This document shows, in pieces, positions 28,201 through 39,800 of a stretch of 64,000 nucleotides of DNA. Position numbers and translations under genes: made by a program. This DNA is from Prinia subflava (lineage: Eukaryota; Chordata; Aves; Passeriformes; Cisticolidae): NCBI RefSeq assembly GCF_021018805.1, contig NC_086247.1, positions 135,821,602 through 135,885,601 on the forward strand, in the 5' to 3' direction. The notes under the pieces are model-generated. The model did no database searches. It saw nothing but the letters and a program-made list of their open reading frames with translations, and was not told the origin of the DNA. The first letter of the stretch is position 1. Each line of letters begins with the position of its first letter.

Positions 28201-31200
28201 CAATAAACTGGTGCGAAACTCTATCCTCTCTCACACTTAAAGAGCTTTGCAGAAAATGGATCTTGAGGGATAGGGAGATGCAGGAGTATTTTTCTGCAAA
28301 TATTTCAAAAAGGAGCTTTTCTACCTGGGACTAAAAACGTTTTTGAATTTTTGAATATTTTGGTAACTAGCACATTTTCAGAATGTTATTTTTATCATTA
28401 TTTCAATAAACCATAGCTTTGTATTGTCAATTCCAAAAAGCACAGGCAGGAGTATCTTTGTCAGAGTTCCATATTATCATCAGACATACATATTTATAAC
28501 TCTCCATTTCCTAGAATGCTCCACATAAATAGATGTTCAGTGCTTGTCATGTAACATGTCTTGCAGATAGTAAGAACAAAAGAAAAACAACAAAGAAACA
28601 ATACCAAATATAATTTTTAAAAATCTGAGCTGAAAACATAAAAGAGAGGAGCACAGGCATTCACTGGTAACAACCACACATTTGAAGCCAGTGAGACTAA
28701 GCTATGTTTTTCTTTCCTCATGCTTATGAATATGACTGATGTCATACGAATGGAAGAAGTTTATTTAAACCTAATAATCTTTATGTAAGTGCATTTTATA
28801 TTGATAGACTAACTCAAAACCCAGTCACCTTTACCTACATTATACCAGCTTGCAGGAGCTCTAGTGACAGGCTAACCTTAATTTCTTCACTTCAGTCTCA
28901 TGAAACTGGCCAGGGTCATGAATAGTCACACACAGCCTGCAGTATGGCACAAGAGTCAGTGTCTCCCAATTCCAGTGGCTACTCTTACAATATCCGACCA
29001 CCAAAAGTTTCAGATCAGAAGTTGAAAGTTTGAGACATTTATGAGTGAGAACAGAGGGTCCTAATTTAAAACGTGTGTGACCTTAATATAGCATTGGGGG
29101 GTTCAGAATGTTCTTATGTACTTTGTCTAATACAGCAGTTTTACAATACTCCCTTGCTTCCAGTCATAAAATCTTATCTGTAAATTTTGTAAAGATGTCT
29201 GAGAAAAGCAAATTTACGTTGACTATGTGAACCAGTAACAGGCAAATGGGTTTTCTTTATGCAAAGGCAGAATAAAAAGAACATGCATCTAATCCTTAAT
29301 TCCAGACGTAAGCTGGCGTTTTTCACAGATGTGTACATTTTTCAGAAAGTACTATAAATCAGAATGATTCTGTACTTGTCAATGATAACTCCGTTAATGT
29401 AAAATAATCTTATAACAGGACACCAGAATAATCTATCTTAATCAAAGACAGATTTATATCCATACAGTCCAGTTATTCACAGACTGTAACAAACCATATA
29501 AAAATGTAGATCTGACATCACTGTAAGTCTTGCATACACAATTGCCTTCTTCATGTATTGTATAACAGTGAAAAACTAACACCTACTCCTGCTCCCATTG
29601 AATTCAGGGACACATTCCAATTTACATCTTTGCCATTTGGATTAGAGATCAAGACTAATGTCCAGCTTTTGAAAACCCCTCAAGACTGGGTATCACATGC
29701 ATTTGAATAACTCTGATTGTTCCACAACTTACTGGAACATATTTTTTTTCTTCATAATTAGCCCAAAGAATTAAAACAAAACTCAGAAAAGGATGGACGT
29801 GCACAATATTTTCCATAATTCTGTCCATACATTTTTCCATCATTACAACTTAGATTACAAGAAACCAACTCAGAAACCTGGCTCATCTAAGCATTTTCTT
29901 GAAGAAATTACTTAATAAATGGCAATATGAAATAGAAGATCTGTAGGCTGTGACATATTTCATTTTCTCTGGTGGGAATTAGCATGCTGTGGATGAAAAA
30001 TATCTGTAGCAAAATCTTTCTTTATTTATTTATGTGTACTATTTCTGAAGCCATAAGCCAGTGTATCTGCAACAATAAAACTACAAAAACTGTGTCATCA
30101 AATATGACCAAATCTACAGTCCTTATCCAGCCAAAATATCCACTGTTTACATGACAACTTTGCCTACGGTCCTCAGTTGTGTTTCAATAGCTTTTTTGAC
30201 AAAAGCCTTAATAGATGAACTGACAATGGAATCATTAAAGAAAGAGATTAACATATTTTTAATAGTATGCAAAGTTTAATGGAGAAATATTAATTACCTG
30301 GTTTCTGTATCAATGTCAGTGAAATTTCACAATAGGTAGGTAAAGTCAAGGGCAATCTGAGTTCTTTAAATGGATGCTGGTTCAGATAAAAATAGTTACA
30401 TTTTATTCAAAGTATAAAAAAAATACAATAAAGTTTTAGTGAGACAGAACAGTGCAATAACTCAAGAAAATTAATGCCATGAGCAGTTTTTCCTCTCTTT
30501 TTGACAGCAATGGTCAGCAAAATAAATGAAGAACAACAAAAGAGAATCAATGCAAAGGCCTAGAGAGTAACTCCATTTTTTTTAACTATTAATTTTGCTC
30601 TCGGTGTCAAAGGCAATGACAGTAAGCATTGAATAAATACAAAACTTCTTTGGGATTGCTATTTTTTCAAGATGAAAAATGCACTGGCTTGGAATGTTTA
30701 TTTGAACCAGCTGTATGGTATTACTACAGAGAGTCAGGAAGTTAATATATTCTTTGGAAGTCCAGTATCATAACATGTTATTCTAGCAGCACAGTGACTG
30801 AACGGAGGAGTTGCCACGGGACTTGGCAGCCCAGGCGCAGGCACTGGAGACACTCCTAAATTCAAGCTACACAGCAGCCATAGGTTACCAGCACCGTGTC
30901 TTGCTGCTCATTAGTAGAGTGACTGCTAAAAGAGGCAGAATCACAATCAATATCTGCATTTCCTAGCAGATGTCATGGGACTGATCCTCTCTGAAATTTA
31001 CAGAATGAAATCTTCTGACTGAGGTCTATCATGTAACAGGATCAGGCTCGTAACACATTACACCTTTTTTTCATTTATTATAGTGCTTTACTCTGGGCAT
31101 TTGTCTCCTGTGGTTTATGCAACCATGTCCTCATTGTTATAGTCCTGGCAATACAGCAACATGTGATAAGAAGAGCTGGAAAACCAAAGAAATTTCTATT

Positions 31201-31486
31201 CTGCCAAAAATTTCCATGGCAAGTGGAAATCTGAGTGTTATAGAGATGGAAGGGTATATATTCAGATACTCCATTTAAGAATAGTCATAAAGCCTGTTTA
31301 TATTCTTATTCTCTCTCATAAAACCATTAAATGTGAAATCCTTTGTAACACTACAATCAATCTCTCTGTAACCATTTAATAGCTATGTTGAGGCAAATCA
31401 AATTATTATCATAATCAGGGATAAAATCCAACACACTTTGCAATCTATCAAGCAGATCTCTTACTTGTACAATTAGTGTCTAAGAT
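16210..31486. other. Large AT-rich intergenic stretch, no gene recognised
   Basis: About 15 kb without a convincing exon, RNA gene or complete mobile element. It contains minor simple sequence, such as a short CA run at 19,776-19,790, very AT-rich sequence near 18,160-18,245, and C-runs in an A-rich context near 24,465-24,510. A small GC-richer block at about 25,400-25,620 has overlapping open frames on both strands but no recognisable product. It may contain long-range enhancers of BMI1 or neighbours, which sequence inspection cannot reveal. Confidence 0.5.
31482..31486. repeat. Target-site duplication (left copy) of the solo LTR
   Basis: AAGAT immediately before the LTR terminus, matched by AAGAT at 32,545-32,549 just after it. 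This fixes the insertion boundaries. Confidence 0.85.
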
Positions 31487-32544
31487 TGTAGTGGGTTGAC
31501 CCTGGCTGAATGCCAGGTGCCCACCCACTCTATCACTCTCCTCCTCAGCTGGACAGGGGTGGGGGAATCTAACAAAAGTTTCATGGACTGGGATAAGGAC
31601 ACGGAGAGACCACTCACCAGTTACCGTCATGGGCAAAACAGATTTGGCCTGGGGAAATTAGTTTAATTTATTACCAAGCATGTCAGGATAGGGTAATGAG
31701 AAAATAAAACCTAAATCTTAAAATATCTTCTCACCACCCTTCCCTTCTTCCCAGGTTCAACTTCACTCCCCATTTTCTCTCCCTCCTCCCCCCAGCACAG
31801 GGGCATAGAGAATGGAGGCTGTGGCCAGTTCATCACGTTTTCTTTGCTGCTCCTTTCTCCTCAGGAGAATTCCTCACACCCTTCCCCTGCTCCAGCATGG
31901 GGTCCCTCCCATGGGAGGCAGTCCTTCACTAATTCTCCAACTTGAGTCTTTCCCGTGCAGTTCTTCCCCAGCATCTAGAGCATGAGTCCTTTCCACAAGG
32001 CACAGTCCTTCAGGAGCAGGCTGCTTCAGTGTGGATCCCTGCCAGCAAACCTGCTCCAGTGTGGACTTCTCTCTCACAGGGTCACAGGTCCTGCCAGGAT
32101 CCTGCTCCAGGGTGGGCATCTGATATGGTCACAGCCTCCTTTGGGCACTCATCTGCTCCAGCATGGGCTTCTCTGTGGCTGCAGGTGGATCTCTGCTCCA
32201 CCTTGGACCACCGTAGCCTTCACCACAGGCTCCTGTGAAGGGAATGTCTGCTTCCACACCTGGGGCTCCTTCTCCACCTTCTTTCTTCACTGATCTTGGT
32301 GTCTGCAGAGTTGTTTCTATCACACATTCTCATTCCTCTCTCCAAGTGAAGTTGCCCTGGATTCCTTCCCCCTTCTCCAGTGTGTTATCCCAGAGGTTCT
32401 ACCACCATCACTGATGGGCTTGGCCCTGGCCAGTGGCAAGGCTGTTGGTGTTGGTTCTGTTGGACACGGAGAAAGCTTCTGGCATCTTCTCAAACTCCCC
32501 CATAGCCCTCTCACCACAAAACCTGTCCAGGCAAACCCAACACA
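31487..32544 (-). mobile_element. Solo LTR of an avian endogenous retrovirus
   Basis: The 1058-bp element begins TGTAGTGGGT and ends CCCAACACA, giving TG...CA termini on either strand. It is flanked by a perfect 5-bp target-site duplication, AAGAT, at 31,482-31,486 and 32,545-32,549. No gag, pol or env sequence and no second LTR is present, so this is a solo LTR left by LTR-LTR recombination. I recognise it as an LTR type frequent in songbird genomes. The minus orientation is inferred from an AATAAA on that strand at 31,667-31,672, about 180 bp from the presumed 3' end. Duplication length is a loose guide to class; 5 bp fits an ERVL/class III-like integrase but is not proof. Nothing here can encode a viral protein. 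Confidence 0.87.
31885..32275. repeat. Degenerate tandem repeats inside the LTR
   Basis: A motif close to CTGCTCCAGYRTGGG followed by TCC or TTC recurs about seven times at roughly 30-60 bp spacing, for example near 31,887, 32,027, 32,051, 32,101, 32,153 and 32,193. Several copies are followed by a conserved CAG-TCCT or CACAG-TCCT element. This is an internal minisatellite within the U3-like part of the LTR, which could concentrate transcription-factor sites. Confidence 0.75.
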
Positions 32545-32549
32545 AAGAT
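32545..32549. repeat. Target-site duplication (right copy) of the solo LTR
   Basis: AAGAT, identical to 31,482-31,486. Lack of divergence between the copies is compatible with a fairly recent insertion, although 5 bp says little about age. Confidence 0.85.
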
Positions 32550-35500
32550 CAACTGCTGTGTTTCAGAATGTTCATTTCATTATATGAAGTGTAAAGCAAA
32601 TAATTTAAAGTTAGAGCTGAATTTCAAAGCTAGATACTTTTATGGCAAGATTTATGGAATGTAAGTTATGACACAGCAACAATTAGAAATAATAGGGTAA
32701 ATTAAAGTTACTATGATAGATGTTTTGACTTTGTCTGTATTCCCTTACTCTAGTTAATGTTGTCACAATCTTCTAGTTGCCTAAATATGGATTATTGCTA
32801 TCAGTCATATCCCATCATCCTTAGGCAACTTGCCCAAAAGGGGAAAGGGGAATTTTCTTTGAGTGACAGATGCAGAATAGTGACAGATGCAGGACGCACC
32901 ACTTTTTATCCTCTGTCTCCTATGTAAGATACAATGTGGAACAGTTCTGGAATACCTCCTCATTGTAAACAATGACAAAAGCCTCTTCCACAAATTACCA
33001 CTTTTACCTAACTTTTTTACCTTCATAGAGCAATAGAGACATTAAAAATTTACTGAAATTTTAGCATGTGTAAAGAATCTGTCTGAATTTATTCATGCTT
33101 AAAAATGGGTTGTGCTCTAAGGTACTACATCTTCACTTTCTTTAAATACAGAAAGAATTTATTTTCCAAAATATGAACAGAGACATATAATAGTTTAGTC
33201 ATTTAAAGCAGTCTAGCCAATAAATGGTACACCTACATAGATCCCAACAGGGCGTTATCAGATTGTGCTAGGAGATGCTTTGGCTGATAATATTTAATCT
33301 AATACAGTCCCATGAATAACAGAGTAAGCAAACAAGTACTATGGAATGTGTTTGCATTTTAAAGCATGTATTATATACCTGACATAAGAATACTTCTTAA
33401 GATAAACAGGTATTTTACTATATTTACACATTATTTACAAACTGGGCTAGGTAACAGTCCAGTCCAGAATATTCTAAATTCTGCCTCTTTTTTTTTTTTG
33501 GGTACTACAATATCTCCATAATATCTCAGCTTAAATAATTAGATTACTACCATAAAATGCATGGTTGTCCTCACTTCTACACACAAAATACTTCTGGCAT
33601 TTTTCTAGTACGATGTGGTGCAGTGATGCCAGTGATGTGAGCGGATGGTGGGAAGCACAAAGCAGGACTCTACATCCAAGCCTGGACTTGCCCAGCCTAA
33701 TCAGCTCCATAACTTCCATGGAGTGAACCTTGAGCATTGAGAGGTTCCAACACTGGCAGAGCTATCCCCAGCATTCACTCTGGGCTAGACATTCAACCCC
33801 AGCATTCTTCCCTTCTCCTCTGACTCTCATTCGTCACAGCCACATTCAGAAAATCTTGGACTTTCTGCCAAATGGTGGTCTCCAGTTTTACTCTGCCTTA
33901 AGAGAACCGGGGGAAATCAGACAAATCCTGATATTAACTGGGGGGGTTGCACTTAGACTCAGGCCAATGGCTGGGTAATGAAGGTCACAGTGAAACAGGG
34001 CAGGGGGAAAAGGTTTCTGACAGCTTTCCCTGACACTGGGAGAACTCCACAGATGAATGCACTCTTTTCAGTCTCATCATGCAGCATGAGAGAGAAAATC
34101 CTACCACAGAACCTCCCAGGGCTTCCAGCCTCTCAGATGGGCTTTGCCTCGGAGAGGACGCCTTGACAGGAACAGATGTGATAACAAATGACCTTTAGAA
34201 TGGCACCCTGAGAGCTGCTGACCGTTTCCTGAAAGCTGTTCATCCTCCTGAGCTCCTGGCTTTAGTTTGGAAACCTTGAGATCCTGGCATACAGCTAAAA
34301 AGGGTCAACAACAAGAAATAGAATAATAGAGTGTAAGATCCAGAGAAAGTGGGGGCAAAACCAGAGTACATATATATTTAAAGACTATTCCTTTGTTTTC
34401 AAAGATAAAAACCATTGATCTAAATGCAATGCCAAATCTCAGCATCATCTTCATCCCCAAATCAAAGACAAAATTCTGAGATGGCACAAAATGCTATCCA
34501 ATGATAATATAATAAAAAATTGATTCAAAGCTATTTAATTTTATTCCAATTCAAATAAAACCAGATGTATCATATTAGATAACACAATATTTGTATATTT
34601 CTGTGAGAGTGCTTAGATTTGCTCTGTGACACACAAACTGCCTTTCCCAATGACAGCTAACAGGGTCAGTGGAGCACACAGAGAGTAGTGCACTTCAGGA
34701 AGTCCAGAGGGGAGGCTGCACATGCAGATGTGCATCCACAAGCACCAGAGACGAAGATGGGAGATAGATTATTTCTTCCTCTTTGACTTCACTGAGAAAG
34801 TGAAAAATTTCTCAGCACTGACTTCTTGTAAAGCTCCTCGAAATCCAGACGATGACCATATCCCATGACTGACATGGAGCAGAAGTCACATTTCACTCAT
34901 ATGCTCACTTAGGTTTCTATCGAGGATTTCAGGCTGTCTCCACTGAGTCTGGGGTGGGGGCGGGGGGAGAAGGCTGAAAGAATAACAATATACTGGCATT
35001 CCATTTTCAAGGCAAGTTCAGGAAAAACCTGGCCCTGCTAATACAATGATATGCTACATCTCATTCACTGCCTGTGAGAGGCAGAGAAGGGAAAAAGGGG
35101 AGGGGTAAGCAAGAGACGGAATGAGACAGAAAGCAGAAGCAGAAACAAAGATGCAGCATTGGGAGACAAAACGAAAGGAGGGATGACACGGGGGAATGTG
35201 CACAAGATGCCTCTTCTTACATTTGTTAAAACTAAACACGCACATGAACTATAAAGCTGAAATGAAAAGCACAGGCAAGCTTATTTGGTTTAATCCTTTC
35301 ATGCAGTGAAATGATTTTCTCTATGATTTTTTTCCCTGTCAGTTCCTGTCATTTCCTTGCAATGCCTTCTCCTTTCTCACTTGTCTTTTCTCCTTTTCCT
35401 TTTCAATGCCATCTTGCTTTGTTCCTTTTTCTTTGCTTGTCTGCTTCTTTCTTCCTCTTCCTTTCTTCTCTTGCTCTCCCTTGTCTTTTTTGTCTTGCTC

Positions 35501-36714
35501 TTGCTCTCCCATGTGTTTTCTGAGCACATGAAGAACATGAGAATAAATAGCAGAAAAGCTTTCTTTTTCCTGATGCTCCTTTTCTATCCCCATGTGTTTT
35601 TGACTGTTGTAGCTCTGTTAGGTTTTAAATGCACACGGGGAACCCACTTGTAGTCCCATGTGTTTTAGAACTATCTACAGTAGCACACTGCAGGAAAAAC
35701 ATGTGGGAAGGGAATGTGTCAGAGAAGTTTCTTGTACTCCCTCCAACACGTGGGCCACATTTAACAAGGTCAAGGGACAAGTGTGGCTCACAGGCATTAG
35801 TTTGACCGGTGTGATAAAAAAGGATCACACATTCTGCTTTCTTTTACCTGCACACACTCTGCAGTTAATCACTCACCCAAATACAGCTTACGGAGTCTCA
35901 ATTGATCTACTTTTATTTTTAGGCTAGATGATCAGCTTAACATATTTTAGGAAGAGATTATTATGTCTTTTTTTCCTGATTTGAAGATTCCAAGATAATG
36001 AAGTATATGAATGTAACAGAAGGAAATCTTTTTTTTTTCCTTTGTCTTCCCTCCTGCATGAGAGCATCATGCACGCTGTGACTGAGCAGACAAGGGTCTG
36101 CCTGTTAAGCTGGCTGGCTGTTCCTAAGGCAGATAATCTCTGCTGAGGGTTCCTTCTAAACTTTCCTGATACAACACCAAATTCACACAAAATGTCTGTG
36201 AACTGTTGGTTCATGTTATGGCACATTTTGACACCTTTCAGCTGGCTTTCACAGATTTTCAAAGCACCTGTTCCAATACAACCTGTCTTTTTGGCAGCAA
36301 CCAGTACCAGTAAACCCCTGATTTACTTTCCTCTGTTGCTTATCCATTTCTAACAATGTACATGTCAAAAATACAATTAAGTGAAAAAAGGCAAATGCTG
36401 TCCAGCTCTCCTAGATACTGGACCACAGTTCCTGCAGGAAAAAGAAATTGTTCACATTGTTGCAGACCTGCAACTAAGCTGTTGTTCCTTCCCTGTCACT
36501 CATTTCTTAGAGGAAAGGTCCAGCTCACTTGCAAGTGGGCTGCTTGCCATGTGAGCAGATGGGCACGGGGCTTGACAGCCAAGAAATGATGGATCAAATT
36601 TTGAAATTTGTTGCTCAGTCTCCACTCTAGTAGTTCCTAATTGGCCTCAATGGAACTTTATTGCTGTAAAAATGGTATAATGGCAGCAACATTTGACTGA
36701 ACAAACACACGTCC

Positions 36715-36850
36715 CGTGTAGGTGCTGCAGGCAGAGCTCGTGGCTGGCAGTCAGAACGGCGCCGTGTGAATGTCTGCTCAAGCTGACGTCGCTCTGCGAG
36801 GGTGACGTGCTCCTGGCTGAGCAGGCAGTGCAGCTGAGGGGAGCTTCTAA
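36715..36850. promoter_or_regulatory. Isolated CpG-rich patch with CRE-like motifs (possible enhancer)
   Basis: About 135 bp of CpG-containing, GC-richer DNA in an AT-rich desert. It includes TGACGTCG near 36,783 and GTGACGTGC near 36,802, both close to the CREB/ATF consensus TGACGTCA. It overlaps a 102-codon plus-strand frame (36693-37001) without a recognisable domain. A small regulatory element about 8 kb upstream of COMMD3 is the simplest reading; this is inference. Confidence 0.35.
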
Positions 36851-39800
36851 TGCTTATTTTGAAAGGTGGTCTAAGATAATACAGCCTTTTGTCTGCAAAG
36901 ACCCTTTTAATAAATATAACCGTATAAACAAAGAAAGGGTTTACTTACGTTTTATAATAAGCATAAGGCAAGAGGTTTTTCCAGTGATGCACTGTTTATA
37001 ATACATTACTTAAAATTGTTATCACCTGTATAACAAATGTAATTCAGTATTTTATATAGAAAATTGACCAAATTTAAATTATGTTTGACTGCTACTAAGA
37101 AATGAAGAAAATAAAATTTGCCTTGAGAAAAACATTTTTTCTCAGATTTCTATGAGCTGCTGTGGCTATATACATTCACCTCAAATTCCTGTGTACTCAG
37201 TGAAAACACAGGATGTGAAAACAACACAGATTTATCATTGATCTCATTGATGGATTTATATAGTTCTGGTTTGTCTCATCAGCAATTTGAGTTATTACTG
37301 ATTGTTATTTAACCTATGAAATAAAGGCTTCTTAAATTTCTTCATATTGGTTGTACATAGCTGTGTAATTTTTACTGTGCCTTTCTGTTGTCATTTTAAC
37401 TGTATCAGCACTGTATTTACTAATACCAGCAGCTGCAAGACAGGATTTTAACATTTTGTTTATGCTGTAATTGGAATTTCTCGCCTTGTGCAGCTTTGTT
37501 CTGTACATTTTGACAGGTTACTGATGCATTTGCAAAAATAGTTGAATTCTACGACTGCATAAATAACAAGTGATTATTATTATAATTAGTGTTATCTTTA
37601 GAAATTACATCGTATTTTTAATAAAATTGCAGATACAGAAAAGATGATAAAAATCTTTATAAGCAACTACACAATACATTTCATTAATTTTTTTCAAGGA
37701 AAAGAAAGCAATTTCCCAGGGTCTCTTCCAATTTTTCTCCACCACCTTAGGCCCAGTGCTACTTGGTACGGGCAGATTAGGGTAGCTGATGATTCCTATT
37801 GATTTAAATGTCGTGCTAGGAAGCCTAAATCCCCAAGAGCAATAGAATCTCCCCTATCACTATCCTACTGCTTATTGACCTAATTCACTAACCAACCATC
37901 AGGGTTTTCTCTCACAACAAATAAATCTTGCATGAAACAGAGAGTACACGGACACTCGTAGTTTTCAGTGGTGGTGCTGCCAGTATAATAAATTTACAGT
38001 CACCAAAGCATTCCTCTCTGTTTTCTCTGAATGATCATAATGTCATTTGCTATTTAGAATGAGCAGAAACCACAACTGTATTTCTAATAGCAAAACTATT
38101 TCCACAGCCTGAAGTAAACTTGATGTCATATAAATGATGCAGACAATTCAGCATGTGTAAAATTCCATGTACTTCACTGCTTCGATTTGCCCGTAAGTTA
38201 TTGCTGGAGCATGTGCTGAACAGGTTTAATGGTTGCAGCATCACTTCCACTAATTGAGATACTTCTTAGTCCCAGTGTTTACTGCTCAAAATCCTGATAA
38301 CTAGTAAATTTTCTTTAATTGAGCCAAACAAATGAAGAATTAACCAGGGTTTGTTATGTTGCTCTGGGTCTCACAGGATCATCATTTCAACCAGCACTTT
38401 TTAACTTGGAACTCTGCAGATGCCTCTGTATCTGAATTCACTCTTGGTGATTTTACTGAGTTGAATAATACATTTATTTATATGTAAAAACCAGGATTCT
38501 AAACTTAGTGGTTCTGTAAAATGTGGTTGTTACAAGATATGAAACACGAGCAGCAGGAGAACACAAAAAATACAGATATTAAAAAAAATTAAAAAGGAAA
38601 ATACCCAAACCACATCATACTACCTTGATAGGCAGATCTGTTTCAGAGGAGAGGCCTCATTCTGCTCCCAGTAAAGTTAATTAGAGCAACAGCAAGACCC
38701 TAAATTACTGGTCCTCTCATCAATACCAAGTTAAGCTTTTATCAATGTAATTTGAAGCAGCATTAAAAGCAATAAGTGCTAATTTATAATTGTTGATATT
38801 ATCAAAGCAAGATCCTTTGCAACCATACATAACTGTGCCAGATTTTTATCACATGATAAAGGTTAACATAAGTGTTACAAGAAACATCAATGAGCTCCGT
38901 ACACTACGTTTGCTTTTGGTTAGATAAGTATGCTTTGTAGTAGTTGATATTCCCTCTAGATAATGGATATGGGCCAGGTTCTCTGCTGACACAATGCAGG
39001 ATATGTAATTTGAAGGCAGATACGCTGATTCACACTAGCTGCAGATCCAGCCCTAATATATTTAGATGCAATAAACTATCTTAAGTCACTTTCCTAACTA
39101 TTACTCAGCCATTCCTCACTATTGCCAAAAGGGAACTGTGAATGCCAACGCCTGCAGGACTTCATTTATCAAAGCTTCTTTTATGGCATCTATCATTTTG
39201 GCGTGCAAGCCTTGCTTTATGACCAGAATCAAACATTTTCATGAAACAGCAGGTCTAATTCTAGCAAAAAATGCCATGTAGAGCTTGCTCTTGCTGCAAT
39301 ATTACAACATCCGTTTCAACAAGATTTTTTATAAAAACTGTTTATTACATTAGCAGAATTAGATACTTTTGCTGCTTTGATACTGTGGAACTGTATAAAG
39401 AGAATGCAAAAATGTTATGTCACATACCTCTAAATACTGGATTAACGATAACTGTCTGTATTTCTGCCTTTATCTAATTTGATAGGAAACTAAGTGCAGA
39501 GCTAAGAAAATCACTTTTCTGTTTGTTATATAAACACAAAATTATTTTACATAGCAAAATTAGGTGCTATGCTAAATAATGTTTTAGTGTCGTGACATTA
39601 AACATCTGGAGAAAAATAGTACCTAAGCCACACAGCTGAATTTTCCTTTGAGGTTTATCTATTTTTACTTACATTTCCTGGATGTCAGCGTATAATAATT
39701 ACTCTTCCACACACATCTCTAGCACTAATGTGACAGACTGTGAATGCTTCTTGACAATAGAACATAATATCCTCCTTACAGGTTTCCACCAGCAAGGCTA

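Noticed and set aside
31874..32517. Open frames of 64-103 codons inside the LTR
   Set aside because: Both strands are open because of the internal GC-rich repeats. They do not resemble retroviral genes, which are absent from a solo LTR.
35696..35707. AAAACATGTGGG, considered as an inverted copy of the nearby CCCATGTGTTTT 12-mer
   Set aside because: Its reverse complement is CCCACATGTTTT, which is not the same motif.
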